64,000 nt of DNA from Parasphingorhabdus cellanae (lineage in GTDB: Bacteria > Pseudomonadota > Alphaproteobacteria > Sphingomonadales > Sphingomonadaceae), in the NCBI RefSeq assembly GCF_017498565.1, contig NZ_CP071794.1:2408001-2472000 (forward strand), written 5' to 3'. Below the pieces are notes generated by a model, which saw nothing but the letters and a program-made list of their open reading frames with translations, searched no databases and had not been told where the DNA came from. Both the position numbers and the translations under genes were made by a program. This document shows positions 46,331 to 56,628 of the stretch, in pieces (positions within the stretch are counted from its first letter, which is position 1; every line of letters starts with the position of its first letter).

Positions 46331-47476
46331 TCAAGTTGTAGGCTTCAATCGTAAACCCAAGAGCGAAAAGCCCATGATCAAGGCTGAGAAGATCAGTGAG
46401 ATAGCGACAATCGCGTCCCATCCGCCCCAAGCATAGGCGGTTGTGCCAAGCCAACTCGACAGGCCGCCACCGACAAACATGATGACAATATAGATGGTCA
46501 TCAGGCGGGTGCGAATTTCCGGGGCGCGGCCGAACAGGATTGTGCGATTGGCAACATCCATCGACGCGCCGCCGAAATTGCTGAACAGGATTGGCAGGAT
46601 CAATATCCACAAGCTGTTGCCAGCGAATATCAACAGGATCGCGCCGATTAACTGAGCGATGGCAAATAGCATACGCGCCCTTTCCGCACCGATCCGGTCT
46701 GCCAATCGCCCCGACCAAGGCGCAATAAACACATTGGTTCCAGCGAGCAGCGCAAGATAGCCGACCATATCGACACCATATCCCATCTGCGGGCTGGTAA
46801 CATGCAGCCCGATACCCAGCCATAGCGCCAGAAAAAATCCGAAGGACAGGGCTTGCAGCAATCCGGCCAGCAGCACGTCCGGCATAGTCCTGATGATCGG
46901 CCAAAGCGACGCGATCAGCGCGCCATAGCTTTGCTGAGGTTCGTTATCGTCACGCAGTTTCTCATCTTTCTCCATGATCAGCGGCAGGATGACGAGCAGC
47001 AACAGGGTCAGCGCGGTGCCGACCCAATAAGCCGATCGCCAACCAAAATAATGCCCCAGCACGCCGGCGCCCGCGCGGCTGCCAAGCAATCCAACAGTGA
47101 TACCAGCGGTCATGATCCCGGTAACATGGCCAATGCGGTCGGGGCGCACCCGCTTGGTGACATAGGCGGGCAGCAAATAGGGTGTGATGGTCGCAAAACC
47201 CAGCAACGAGGATGCGGCCACAAACAATCGGAAATCCTGTGCTGTGGCCATGGCAAGCAAAGCCAGAAACTGACCGGCGACAAAGGTGATGACCAGCTTG
47301 CGATTGTTGATCCGATCGCCAAGCGGCAGCAGCAATAAAATGCCGAGGGCCAGCGCGATCTGATTTAACGCGGGCACCAGCCCCAACAGAGTTCCGCTCA
47401 CGCCAAAATCATTGCCAACCGGGGCTATGAGCGGGTGAATATAATAGCCATTCGCGACTGCCACCGCACAGGCCAT
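46331..47476 (-). CDS. MFS transporter, N-terminus uncertain
   Basis: The frame gives 381 residues with about 11-12 helices, and LVPALNQIALALGILLLLPL and GDRINNRKLV are typical of MFS helix 2 and the loop 2-3 motif. The first ATG at 47476 lies inside what should be helix 1. The same frame continues upstream for 25 codons without ATG, GTG or TTG until a TAG, and reads like a normal soluble N-terminus (TDAATPSTKTAPRR). A CTG at 47551 could be the true start, or the start has been lost. Confidence 0.8.
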   Translation of the reverse strand: MACAVAVANGYYIHPLIAPVGNDFGVSGTLLGLVPALNQIALALGILLLLPLGDRINNRKLVITFVAGQFLALLAMATAQDFRLFVAASSLLGFATITPYLLPAYVTKRVRPDRIGHVTGIMTAGITVGLLGSRAGAGVLGHYFGWRSAYWVGTALTLLLLVILPLIMEKDEKLRDDNEPQQSYGALIASLWPIIRTMPDVLLAGLLQALSFGFFLALWLGIGLHVTSPQMGYGVDMVGYLALLAGTNVFIAPWSGRLADRIGAERARMLFAIAQLIGAILLIFAGNSLWILILPILFSNFGGASMDVANRTILFGRAPEIRTRLMTIYIVIMFVGGGLSSWLGTTAYAWGGWDAIVAISLIFSALIMGFSLLGLRLKPTT

Positions 47477-47619
47477 GGAAAAGAGAAACAGCTTTGTTTC
47501 GCTAATCCGGCGCGGTGCAGTCTTGGTCGAAGGAGTGGCGGCGTCGGTCAGTATATCGGCTTTCTATATCGGGCGTGCACTGCCCATGACGAAAGCGGAG
47601 CCCCAAGTCCTCTACCTGT

Positions 47620-48303
47620 TTAGCTAGCGTCGATCACTTTTTGCAACTCTTTCAGAACATCGCCATAGGTGCGATCATTCAGCAATGTCACTAGCTTGGG
47701 ATCGGCAACGGCAGGACTGCCGCTGTCAAAAGGCGGATGGGGATCATATTCCAGTCCCAACTGTACCGCCTCTGCAAAAGATTGTCCGGCGATCTCCGCA
47801 ATAACGGTCAGGGCGAAATCAATGCCAGAGGTTACCCCACCCGCCGTAATCACATTGCCGTCCTTGACGACACGCGCCGCTTCATAAGTTGCACCGAATT
47901 TCTCCAGTAACGAAACATAGGCCCAATGGCTGGTCGCGCGCCTGCCTTGCAGTAATCCTGCTGCGCCTAGGGCCAGGGATCCGGTGCACACCGATGTGAC
48001 ATATTGCGCTTCCGCGGCCTGATCTCGCAGAAACTGCAACGTCTCTTCATCTTGTATCACATCGCGCGTGCCAAAGCCGCCCGGGATGCAGAGCAAATCG
48101 GCTTGCGGACAATCGGCCAGGCTCGTGCTCGGCAGCATTGCAAAGCCGCTGTCGGTCTGGACAGGCTGGACGTGCTTTGCAGCCGTATGCACGGCCGCTC
48201 CCGGCATCCGCGCCAAAAATTGCGCTGGCCCGGTAAAATCAAGCTGCGTAATGCCGTTGAATAAGAGAAAAACAATGTGGAAAGGCTTTTGTGTGTCAGT
48301 CAT
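47620..48303 (-). CDS. DJ-1/PfpI-family protein, isonitrile hydratase-like
   Basis: The protein of about 227 residues has the glutamine amidotransferase-like fold with LLCIPGGFG and the nucleophile elbow TSVCTGSLALGAAGLL, followed by RATSHWAYVS. This is the pattern of isonitrile hydratase and of the N-terminal part of GlxA regulators, but no AraC domain follows. ATG 48303 has AAGGAG nine bases upstream. Confidence 0.85.
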   Translation of the reverse strand: MTDTQKPFHIVFLLFNGITQLDFTGPAQFLARMPGAAVHTAAKHVQPVQTDSGFAMLPSTSLADCPQADLLCIPGGFGTRDVIQDEETLQFLRDQAAEAQYVTSVCTGSLALGAAGLLQGRRATSHWAYVSLLEKFGATYEAARVVKDGNVITAGGVTSGIDFALTVIAEIAGQSFAEAVQLGLEYDPHPPFDSGSPAVADPKLVTLLNDRTYGDVLKELQKVIDAS

Positions 48304-48457
48304 GAGCATGTCTCCTTTGGTTCAAGAAATGCCCAGGCGCCCGACTGAAAATTGCATCATGAAAGATGCGCCCGCTCCCCGATGGTGAACCACCCTATCG
48401 CGCCAGTTGCGAACATCGAGATTATATCATCCCTGGGCCACTAAAGGCAAACTGGTT

Positions 48458-49711
48458 TTACTCGCTGCGCAATGCTTCAATCGGCGACAGGCGTGAAGCG
48501 CGAACGGCGGGGTAACCGCCGAACAACAATCCGATGACAGCAGAAAATATAATCGCGCCAATGCTGACCCCGACCCCGATCGGGACCGGAAAATCAGCAT
48601 AAACGGTCAGTGCTGTTCCGCCCGCAATGGCCAGTATCAACCCCATCGCACCGCCAATCACGCAAAGCACGGCTGCCTCGACGAGAAACTGGTTACGAAT
48701 ATCGCTGCGTTTCGCGCCCAGCGCCATGCGCAGGCCGATTTCACGCGTACGCTCGGTAACGCTGACCAGCATGATATTCATGATGCCAATGCCGCCGACC
48801 AGCAGCGAAATGGATGCGATAGCGACCAGCACGATTTGGAATATGCCGGTCACCTGTGCCGATTCTTTCATAAATTCTTCGGTCGTGCGGATCGTGAAGG
48901 GATTGATATCCTTGCCGCGCACCCGATAGCGCTCGCGCAGCAATTTGGTCATCTCGCGCTTCGCCTCTGGCAGCGATATCCCATCTTGAAAGCCGACAAA
49001 CAGCACCTGCAAGTCATCCGGGCCAGCAAGCGAGTCGCCGGAAAACCGCTGTCGCATCGTGCTGATCGGCATCAGTGCAATATCGTCATTATCATTGCCA
49101 AAGCTGGAACCCTTGGATTCGGTGACGCCTATGACATTAAACGGCGCGCGGTTGATGCGGATGGTTTCCCCGACCGGATCAAAATCGCCGAATAGTTTTC
49201 GCGCGACCGTTGGGCCAAGCACCACAACGCGCGCGGCAGACCGGACATCGGCTTCGCTAATGAAGCGGCCGTTCTCGGCGACAAGATTGGATACTTTTCC
49301 ATAGCCGGGTGTAGTGCCGACAGCATTGGTCGAAGCATTACGTCCGGCAACGACCAGTTGTATATTGGTGCGCAGTTGCGGTGCGATGTCATCAATTCCG
49401 CCAATCTGTTTTTCGATTGCCCGCGCGTCGCGCATCGTCAGCCGACCGCGGTCAAAAGAACGCCGCCCGCCTTCACCTGTATCGGGCTGCGGAAAGATGA
49501 GTGCCATGTTGGAACCAAGCGCATTAATGGACTGCATCACCGACACCTGCGCACCGGAGCCGACTGCTACAGCGAGTGTCACAGCAAAAACTCCGATCAT
49601 CACGCCCAAGGTCGTTAATATCGAGCGCATCAAATTCGTGCGCAGCGCCGTTATCGCGATTGCGATGTTAACCAGCCAGCCAGAAACCTTTTGTCCCATA
49701 TTGCCGATCAT
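48458..49711 (-). CDS. MacB-like ABC transporter permease
   Basis: The 417-residue protein has an N-terminal helix, a large periplasmic MacB-PCD domain and three C-terminal helices with the FtsX motif (GIGIMNIMLVSVTERTREIG, then LRMALGA). With the ATPase (49708) and the HlyD-type adaptor (50417) it forms a MacAB-like tripartite export system; no TolC gene is in the cluster. It overlaps the ATPase gene by ATGA. Confidence 0.92.
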   Translation of the reverse strand: MIGNMGQKVSGWLVNIAIAITALRTNLMRSILTTLGVMIGVFAVTLAVAVGSGAQVSVMQSINALGSNMALIFPQPDTGEGGRRSFDRGRLTMRDARAIEKQIGGIDDIAPQLRTNIQLVVAGRNASTNAVGTTPGYGKVSNLVAENGRFISEADVRSAARVVVLGPTVARKLFGDFDPVGETIRINRAPFNVIGVTESKGSSFGNDNDDIALMPISTMRQRFSGDSLAGPDDLQVLFVGFQDGISLPEAKREMTKLLRERYRVRGKDINPFTIRTTEEFMKESAQVTGIFQIVLVAIASISLLVGGIGIMNIMLVSVTERTREIGLRMALGAKRSDIRNQFLVEAAVLCVIGGAMGLILAIAGGTALTVYADFPVPIGVGVSIGAIIFSAVIGLLFGGYPAVRASRLSPIEALRSE

Positions 49712-50412
49712 GCGCCGACCTTTCGCCGTTTTTTGACCGCGATATCCTCAATCACCTTACCGTCACGGAATTCGATCCGGCGTTTGGCATGGTCGGCAAT
49801 TTCTGCCTCATGGGTGACCACGATGATCGTGATGCCTTGATCGTTCAGGCTTTGGAAAATCTCCATTATATCTTCCGACGTCTTGCTATCGAGCGCGCCG
49901 GTGGGTTCGTCGGCCAGCAAAATCAACGGTTCGGTGACCAGCGCCCGGGCAATAGCGACGCGTTGCTGTTGTCCGCCGGATAATTTGGCCGGACTATGGT
50001 CGAGCCGGTCGCCCAGCCCCATGGCCTCGAGCTTCGCCTGCGCCTTTGCTCTGCGGTCCTCGCCGCCAAGCCCGGCATAGATGAGCGGAACCGCAACATT
50101 GTCGAGAGCGGTCGTGCGAGCAAGCAGGTTAAACTGCTGAAAGACAAAGCCGATTTTCTGATTGCGTAACTCGGCCAGGGCATCGCCATCACGGTCGCTT
50201 GTGGCCATGCCATCTATGCGCACAATGCCGGATGTAGGGATATCCAGACAGCCGATCATGTTCATGAAGGTCGATTTGCCCGATCCGCTGGCACCCATGA
50301 TAGCTACATATTCGCCGCGGTCGATGGACAGCGAAACGCCGTCCACGGCGCGCACCGTTTCGCCGCCCATCTCATAATTTTTTACCAGATCCTGTGTTTC
50401 GACTAACGCCAT
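49708..50412 (-). CDS. MacB-like ABC transporter ATPase
   Basis: The protein of about 234 residues has Walker A GASGSGKST, the Q-loop VFQQFNLL, the signature LSGGQQQRVAIARAL and Walker B ILLADEPTGALDS. It starts at ATG 50412, four bases after the adaptor's stop; an extended start at 50466 would overlap the adaptor gene. It drives export by the permease at 48458. Confidence 0.94.
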   Translation of the reverse strand: MALVETQDLVKNYEMGGETVRAVDGVSLSIDRGEYVAIMGASGSGKSTFMNMIGCLDIPTSGIVRIDGMATSDRDGDALAELRNQKIGFVFQQFNLLARTTALDNVAVPLIYAGLGGEDRRAKAQAKLEAMGLGDRLDHSPAKLSGGQQQRVAIARALVTEPLILLADEPTGALDSKTSEDIMEIFQSLNDQGITIIVVTHEAEIADHAKRRIEFRDGKVIEDIAVKKRRKVGA

Positions 50413-50416
50413 CATC

Positions 50417-51703
50417 TCAGGTGTTCCCGCGGGCAAATTCGTCCTCGTCTTCTTCGTCCTCCTCATTTTCGAGACTTTTGGAGCGGACGAGGATTTTCTC
50501 TTTTTCCTTTACGCCTTTGATGATCTCGACAAAATCCTCTCCGGCAAGGCCGATAGTTACCGTGCGGCGAACCGGTTCATAGGGATCATCGCCAGCGACC
50601 CAAATCTGGGCTGTGTTTGTTTTCTTGGATTTTTCGTCAGCTGGTTTGACCGGGTCTTTCGTTTCCTCTTCGGGCCGATCATCTTTGCGGGGACGAAAAC
50701 GGATGGCAGGCGCGGGAATACGCAGCACATTGGTTCTTGTACCGGTAACAATTTCAACATTGGCTGTCATACCGGTGAGCAATTTGCCTTCTTTGTTGTC
50801 GACATCGAGAATCACCAAATAGCTCACCACATTCTGTTCTTCGGTCGCCGATTTCCGAATTTGGCCAACTTTTGCGACAAACGTATCATCGGGATAACTG
50901 TCGACAGTAAAGCGCACCAGCTGATCCACCCGGACCTGTCCGATATCCGCTTCGTCGACGGAGGCCTCGACCTGCATGCGACTGGTATCGGCAGCGATTT
51001 CGAACAGGTTCGGCGTCTGGAAACTGGCGGCCACGGTTGTTCCGGGCTCGACCAACTTGTTGATAACAACGCCGCTGGTTGGAGCGACGATCCGCGTGCG
51101 GTTGAGGTCCAGCTGAGCCGAGGAGAGTTCGGCTTCGCTTTGGGCAATTCCCGCGCGCCCGCTTTGCGCTTGCGCTTTTGCGGTGCTTAGGGAGGCCCGC
51201 GCATTGGCCAACGCATTGCGCGCCTGATCAATACCGGCTTTCGAGACGAAGCCTTTATCTGCCAACTGCTGCTGCCGTTCAAATTCGCGGCTCTGCACTT
51301 CATAATCGGTTTGCGCGCGGATGATTGATGCTTCGGCCTGTGCCAGCGTTGCACGTGCCGAGGCCACCTGCGCCCGTGCCTGGGTGACGCGGGCTTCGAT
51401 ACGAGTGGGATCAATCTGCGCAAGTACTTGCCCGGCAGTGACGGGTGAGTTGAAATCTACATAAACGTCAGTGACCTGTCCCGAAATTTCCGACCCGACG
51501 TTGATGGTGTTAAGTGCCCTTAATTTACCACTGGCCGACACTATGCGAGCAACCTCACCACGGGACACGGGTTCGGTGACATATTCATATGTCGCGGGTG
51601 ATGGAATAATGACCTTGTAAAGAATGGCGATCACGACGAGGGCAATCAGGCCCGAAATGACGGGGTGGAGACGAATCCACGCCAGAGACCGTGTAATAAT
51701 CAA
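50417..51703 (-). CDS. Periplasmic adaptor of the HlyD/MacA family
   Basis: The 428-residue membrane fusion protein has an N-terminal membrane anchor, a lipoyl-type half (SASGKLRALNTINVGSEISG) and a long coiled-coil hairpin rich in A, Q and R (residues 90-190). A beta-barrel domain follows, and a charged tail is rich in E and D (ENEEDEEDEDEFA). It is the first gene of the export operon, which runs 51703 to 48458. Confidence 0.92.
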   Translation of the reverse strand: MIITRSLAWIRLHPVISGLIALVVIAILYKVIIPSPATYEYVTEPVSRGEVARIVSASGKLRALNTINVGSEISGQVTDVYVDFNSPVTAGQVLAQIDPTRIEARVTQARAQVASARATLAQAEASIIRAQTDYEVQSREFERQQQLADKGFVSKAGIDQARNALANARASLSTAKAQAQSGRAGIAQSEAELSSAQLDLNRTRIVAPTSGVVINKLVEPGTTVAASFQTPNLFEIAADTSRMQVEASVDEADIGQVRVDQLVRFTVDSYPDDTFVAKVGQIRKSATEEQNVVSYLVILDVDNKEGKLLTGMTANVEIVTGTRTNVLRIPAPAIRFRPRKDDRPEEETKDPVKPADEKSKKTNTAQIWVAGDDPYEPVRRTVTIGLAGEDFVEIIKGVKEKEKILVRSKSLENEEDEEDEDEFARGNT

Positions 51704-51804
51704 CTTTCCCCTGTCTTAGCTATATAAAGCACTATGGCAGGCGTATCCGATGTAGGCAATATGCAGCGATTACAATTATTGGTTTGCCTGTAAGCCGGCT
51801 TCGT

Positions 51805-52992
51805 TCAATTCGCTGTGACATCATGGCCGTAGAGCCATTCCATCTGCGCATCAAAAGCTTCCTGCCCAGGTATTTTTCCGGCCAGCCATATGGGGGCATA
51901 GGTGCTTAACTTGCCGCTTGTTGTGCGCTGGTGGAAAATATTCATATTGCGCCGAGCGGCTTCCTGAACGCTGGCTGTTCGAGCGCGCCGCGCTTGGAAA
52001 AAAAGGGTGAGGGCCGTTTCATGATCATCATGTTCTGCCAGTAAGCGGGCCAGCACATAGCCATCCTCAATCGCTTGCACGGCACCTTGCGCCATAAACG
52101 GCAACATCGGATGAGCCGCGTCACCGATGAGGACCGCTCGGCCATCGATCCATTGGTCCAGCGGATCACGGTCAAACAAGGCCCAGCGATAATGGTGATC
52201 GGCCTGTTCCAGCAAGGTTGTGATCGTCGGATGCCAACCTGCAAAATCGGCCAGGGCCTGTTCGCGCGTACCTTTTTCGGTCCAGCTTTCCTGTTGCCAG
52301 TCATCGCGTTCGACCACGCCGACCAGATTGGCCAGCTTGCCGCCGCGCAGCAAATAGGTGACGGCATGTTTGCCCTCGCCAAGCCAGACGCTGGCAACGG
52401 GCAAAGGTGCGTTCCGGCCCAGTTTGGCGACTGGCACAACCGCGCGCCAAGCCACATTGCCGGTGAAGCGCGGCTTTTCCTGCCCAAGCATTTGTGTGCG
52501 AATGGGTGATTTGATCCCGTCGGCGCCAACGATGATATCGCCTTCGACCACAGAACCATCGCTCAGTATTGCCCAAGCCTTGTGATCATTCTGACCATAG
52601 CCGGCGACAGGTGTCGCCATCCGCAGAGCGCCGGAACAACGTTTACTAAGCGCGTCCGCCATGGCGGAAATGAGATCAGCACGATGAATGTGAAGATAGG
52701 GCGCACCCCATTTTTCCTCAAGCCGCTGGCCCATGTCCTGGGTCATGATCACCCGGCCGGATTGCCCCATCCGGAATTGTGTCGCGCGCGGGCAACAACC
52801 GGTTGCCGCAACCTGCCCGTCAATATCCAGCGCGCGCAGCACATGCATCCCATTGGGGCTGATTTGTATGCCGGCGCCAATATCTTCCAGCTGCGCGGCC
52901 TGTTCCAATATCTCGACATCCCAGCCGAAGTGGTTGAAGCATAGCGCAGCGTTTAATCCACCAATCCCGCCGCCAACGATTATCGCTTTCAT
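51805..52992 (-). CDS. FAD-dependent aromatic monooxygenase
   Basis: The 395-residue flavoprotein has AIIVGGGIGGLNAALCF for FAD, IIVGADGIKSPIR as the DG motif and AVLIGDAAHPMLPFMAQGA as the GD motif. This is the salicylate/3-hydroxybenzoate hydroxylase family. It would hydroxylate an aromatic ring with NAD(P)H and O2; no ring-cleavage genes are next to it. It is preceded by a possible independent promoter region and the shared terminator at 53133. Confidence 0.92.
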   Translation of the reverse strand: MKAIIVGGGIGGLNAALCFNHFGWDVEILEQAAQLEDIGAGIQISPNGMHVLRALDIDGQVAATGCCPRATQFRMGQSGRVIMTQDMGQRLEEKWGAPYLHIHRADLISAMADALSKRCSGALRMATPVAGYGQNDHKAWAILSDGSVVEGDIIVGADGIKSPIRTQMLGQEKPRFTGNVAWRAVVPVAKLGRNAPLPVASVWLGEGKHAVTYLLRGGKLANLVGVVERDDWQQESWTEKGTREQALADFAGWHPTITTLLEQADHHYRWALFDRDPLDQWIDGRAVLIGDAAHPMLPFMAQGAVQAIEDGYVLARLLAEHDDHETALTLFFQARRARTASVQEAARRNMNIFHQRTTSGKLSTYAPIWLAGKIPGQEAFDAQMEWLYGHDVTAN

Positions 52993-53132
52993 GGACTACG
53001 TCCCTGCTTGGAATTACGCGTGCCTTATGCCGAAATAGGGCATCGAAGCCTCGGTATCAGAGATTGGGCGGGATGAAAATCTAAAGCGGAGGTGATGTTG
53101 GTGAGATGATGGCTATCACCGCAAATTTACAT

Positions 53133-53167
53133 AAAAAGAAGGCCGCAAAATTGCGGCCTTCTTTTTA
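53133..53167. terminator. Bidirectional terminator between the TonB receptor and the monooxygenase gene
   Basis: AAAAAGAAGGCCGCAA, loop AAT, TTGCGGCCTTCTTTTT. A near perfect inverted repeat with A and T runs on both sides. It would end the receptor transcript (minus strand). Confidence 0.9.
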
Positions 53168-53177
53168 TTCTTGGCCG

Positions 53178-56100
53178 TTAGAACCGCATTCTGACACCGG
53201 TATAATAGCGCCGACCGAATATGTCATAGACATCGGCTGCTGTGTCCGAGCCAGTGACATTGAATGGTGCAGACGTCGGGATCAACGGAGCATCGTTATC
53301 GAGCAAGTTATCTACACCAAGGTAGAATTCAAACTCTTCCGTCACTTTATAATTTAACTGGGTATCCAAGTAGAATTCAGCATCCACAGCATCACCGCAA
53401 TCAACACAGAACTGGTCATCTGTCACAGCAGAGCTAATATAAGTACCCGTAAATCCGATACGGAATGGCCCATCGGAATATCCCAGATTTGCAGTAAAGC
53501 GATCTTGAGAAGTGCCGATTTCACCAGCAGATGGGTCTGCATCTAGATCAACTCTCTGTTTGAAGTCATTTTTGATCAGGTGGGTGTAGGCGACTCTAGC
53601 ACTCAACCTTCCATCCAAGCCTAGGGCTTCAAGACTAGTATTATAAGACGCGGTTACGTCAATGCCTTCAGTTTTCAGGCTGGCACCATTCAGCTGCTGA
53701 GCATCGATGAATTCAATAGAACCAGCGCTATTTGTTGACGTCTGATTTGCACGTCTAGTGACAAACGAACAAGACTGAGCATCGGCGTTATTATAGCATT
53801 GATCCAGCGTAAATGCTCGTCCTGGGGCGGCGATTACATTGCTCACATCGATATTATAATAGTCAACAGTGATAGTAAGATTGCGAAGGGCATCAATGGA
53901 ACGTGGATTGATGACCACACCAACGGTCCAGCTATCTGCCTTTTCTTCCTCCAGATCAGGGTTGGACAGATTGAACCCGCTAATGCCTTGAATATCCGCC
54001 TGTACTAACTGAAACTCGCCGCCATTAGCCGCAATATTTTCATTCACCCCTGCAAACGCCCGGCAAGCTGTTGCCAGAGCGCTGGTCTCAGTTGCTGTAA
54101 CGCCACCATTGGGGCCGCTGCCGTCATTTGCACAAGGATCCTGCAGGCCAGATGGGAATGTCTGTCCAGCACCTGCAAACAGCTCATCGATATTTGGCGC
54201 CCGAACTGCACGCGAATAGGTGCCACGTAACCGGATGTCATCAATTGGTTGCCACGTCAAAGTACCATTATAGCTAACAACAGTTCCGACCGTGGAATAG
54301 TCTGCGACCCGGACGGCACCACCGGCCTCTAACAATTGAAAGCCCGGTGTGTCAGCAAGAATAGGAACTTTAACCTCTAAATAGCCCTCCAACACGTCAA
54401 ATTCACCGAAGGAATCGCCCAGCTTGTTACCACCATTTAAACCAGCATTGGTAAGGGCGTCGTTATCTTCCTCACTTTCTTCCCGGCGATATTCTACACC
54501 AGCGGCGATGCCCAGCGGCCCAGCCGGTAGCTCGAAAAGAGAACCATAAATATTACCTTGGATCACTTGCTGGGTAATTTTCGTCTGAAAAGTTGCTTGG
54601 GCGTCAATATAGGCGATGGCGTCTTGCGAAATATTGCCTTCGCCAAAAATATTCACCGGCACACAACCACTGGCCCGCGCATCTGCATTGATGCAGATGG
54701 CCTCAGTAACATCACCGTCGCCATCAATATCGTCGATATCAGCTTGAGCGGCCAATGCCTGCTGAAAACTCTGAATGTTGACTTGCCCGCTAGATGTCTG
54801 ATTTTCAGAAGTCTGGCCAAAATTGTAACTGACATCCCAATTGAACTTGTCGTCAAATATGGCACCATCAAAGCCGACAACGAAACGATAAAAATCGCGG
54901 GTCGTATCACCTGACCGCGGACCAAATTCGGTCAAACGGCGCTGAAATCCGATGTCTCTCAGGCCATCACCATCGGTATCCTGAGCCGCCGCGACAATTT
55001 CTGCCGGAACCAAGGGGTTTACCAAAACCGTTCCATTGACTTCGTTTTCGATCGGCATACGGCCGGTCCCCGGATAAATGCCGGTGCCGCCGCCAGATTC
55101 CAGTGCAAATGGTTCGATAATGCGCGACGACTCGGTGCGGCTGTAAGTCCCTTCAAAAAATAGATTGACGTAGTCTGAAATTTCGTAACTGCCAGCAGTC
55201 GCGAATAAATATCGTTCAACCGGAACAGCCAGCGTACGGAAGGCTTGACGATTAAATCCGTTCGGCCCAACCCCACCAGGGCACGTTGTGCCATTGGTGG
55301 TAAAGCATGGCTGAAGATTGCCATCTGGATCAAAGGTGAAGTCGTCGCCGACGTTCGGAGTACCAGCGACATCAAACCGGCCTTGAGGGGGGAAGCTGGA
55401 GAAAAAGGGACCGTCTCGCTCCGCGTTTACGTCACCGCCGAAGAAAATATCCGAAATGGCATCAACTTGGGTATTTGACCGTTCACGCGATAGAAGGCCG
55501 TTTTCATTTGAATAACCGAAATGAACCATGACGTTGCCGCGGCCATCGGCGACATTCGTTCCATAAGTCAAATTAGCCTGATAACGCAGATCGTCTCCCT
55601 GTTCGGTTAGGCCAATCTGGCCATTGGCCTCAATGCCTTCAAAATCTTTCTTGTACACAAAGTTCACGACGCCAGCGACAGCATCCGAGCCATATAGCGA
55701 TGATGCGCCACCTGTCAGAATATCCACGCGCTCAAGAAATTGTGTTGGAATGACGTTAAGATCGACGATGGAAGTCCCAGGAATGCCAGCCACAACACGG
55801 CGGCCATTGGCCAATACCAACGTTCGATTAGAGCCAAGGTCGCGAAGGTCGATGCTGGCAACACCCGTACCTGATGTTAGAAATGCGGAGTTCGTGCGGC
55901 TTAGTGCAGGGGTACCGAAGGCTGGATTTTCCAAGAGTAGTTCTTGAACGTTTGTTACACCAGATTCATCTATCGCCGCATCATCCAAAATCTGCAAAGG
56001 TGCTGCAGATTCAACTGTGGGTGACGCAATACGCGAACCGGTTACCACGATGAGGTCGTCGCTTTCCTCTGTTTCTTGGGTTGCTTCTGCTGATTGCTGA

Positions 56101-56198
56101 TCTTGGGCCTTTGCTGTTGTAGCAGAAATGGCCAACGCCATAATAGCTGCTGACGCACAAAATTGACGTAGGTTTTTGGTTTTGAAATTGGATCGCAT
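53178..56198 (-). CDS. TonB-dependent outer-membrane receptor
   Basis: The 1006-residue receptor has a signal peptide ending TTAKAQ and a plug domain with IVVTGSRIASPTVESAAPLQ and LANGRRVV. The 22-strand barrel ends with aromatic YYTGVRMRF. No CarO or FecA-like signalling domain is seen at the N-terminus. The substrate is unknown; sphingomonads have many such receptors for glycans or siderophores. I start at ATG 56198 after AGGGGAA; the upstream extension is AT-rich leader. A MucR-type regulator lies upstream on the same strand. Confidence 0.93.
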   Translation of the reverse strand: MRSNFKTKNLRQFCASAAIMALAISATTAKAQDQQSAEATQETEESDDLIVVTGSRIASPTVESAAPLQILDDAAIDESGVTNVQELLLENPAFGTPALSRTNSAFLTSGTGVASIDLRDLGSNRTLVLANGRRVVAGIPGTSIVDLNVIPTQFLERVDILTGGASSLYGSDAVAGVVNFVYKKDFEGIEANGQIGLTEQGDDLRYQANLTYGTNVADGRGNVMVHFGYSNENGLLSRERSNTQVDAISDIFFGGDVNAERDGPFFSSFPPQGRFDVAGTPNVGDDFTFDPDGNLQPCFTTNGTTCPGGVGPNGFNRQAFRTLAVPVERYLFATAGSYEISDYVNLFFEGTYSRTESSRIIEPFALESGGGTGIYPGTGRMPIENEVNGTVLVNPLVPAEIVAAAQDTDGDGLRDIGFQRRLTEFGPRSGDTTRDFYRFVVGFDGAIFDDKFNWDVSYNFGQTSENQTSSGQVNIQSFQQALAAQADIDDIDGDGDVTEAICINADARASGCVPVNIFGEGNISQDAIAYIDAQATFQTKITQQVIQGNIYGSLFELPAGPLGIAAGVEYRREESEEDNDALTNAGLNGGNKLGDSFGEFDVLEGYLEVKVPILADTPGFQLLEAGGAVRVADYSTVGTVVSYNGTLTWQPIDDIRLRGTYSRAVRAPNIDELFAGAGQTFPSGLQDPCANDGSGPNGGVTATETSALATACRAFAGVNENIAANGGEFQLVQADIQGISGFNLSNPDLEEEKADSWTVGVVINPRSIDALRNLTITVDYYNIDVSNVIAAPGRAFTLDQCYNNADAQSCSFVTRRANQTSTNSAGSIEFIDAQQLNGASLKTEGIDVTASYNTSLEALGLDGRLSARVAYTHLIKNDFKQRVDLDADPSAGEIGTSQDRFTANLGYSDGPFRIGFTGTYISSAVTDDQFCVDCGDAVDAEFYLDTQLNYKVTEEFEFYLGVDNLLDNDAPLIPTSAPFNVTGSDTAADVYDIFGRRYYTGVRMRF

Positions 56199-56265
56199 TT
56201 TGGATTCCCCTGTTTGGTTACGGAGGCAACCAAATAATATAAGGAGCTGATCAGCAATAAAATAA

Positions 56266-56286
56266 CACAATATTTTCAATATTGTG
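56266..56286. promoter_or_regulatory. Palindrome upstream of the TonB receptor gene
   Basis: CACAATATT-TTC-AATATTGTG, arms of nine bases with no mismatch, 68 bases upstream of the receptor ATG. A likely operator. Confidence 0.55.
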
Positions 56287-56293
56287 AGCTGTA

Positions 56294-56329
56294 TGAAGTT
56301 TCACTGCAACGGTGACTTCACAATATTGT
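56294..56329. promoter_or_regulatory. Second palindrome upstream of the TonB receptor gene
   Basis: TGAAGTTTCAC and GTGACTTCA form an imperfect dyad around TGCAACG, and ACAATATTGT at 56320-56329 repeats the core of the first site. Confidence 0.4.
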
Positions 56330-56628
56330 AAATTTTGAAATTGAGGTAATATATTGTTTGTTTATAAAGAGGTATTTGAGATTGTGGAGGTTGCTTTTGT
56401 TAAATATAGTCGGTTAGAGAGGCGATAACACGTTTCGCTCACCCAGCAGCGGGCGATCAACCACTGCGCGACTATTGGCGGTCAGGGTCTCGTGGGACAA
56501 GAGTGCTGTAAGGCCGTTGTGACATACGGCCATACCGTCACAAACTATTTTAGATATCAAATATGAAAACTGCCGCCAAAGCCAGACGCGCGCCTTTTAA
56601 CTTCAAAAAGCGCGCAATCATCTGAACC

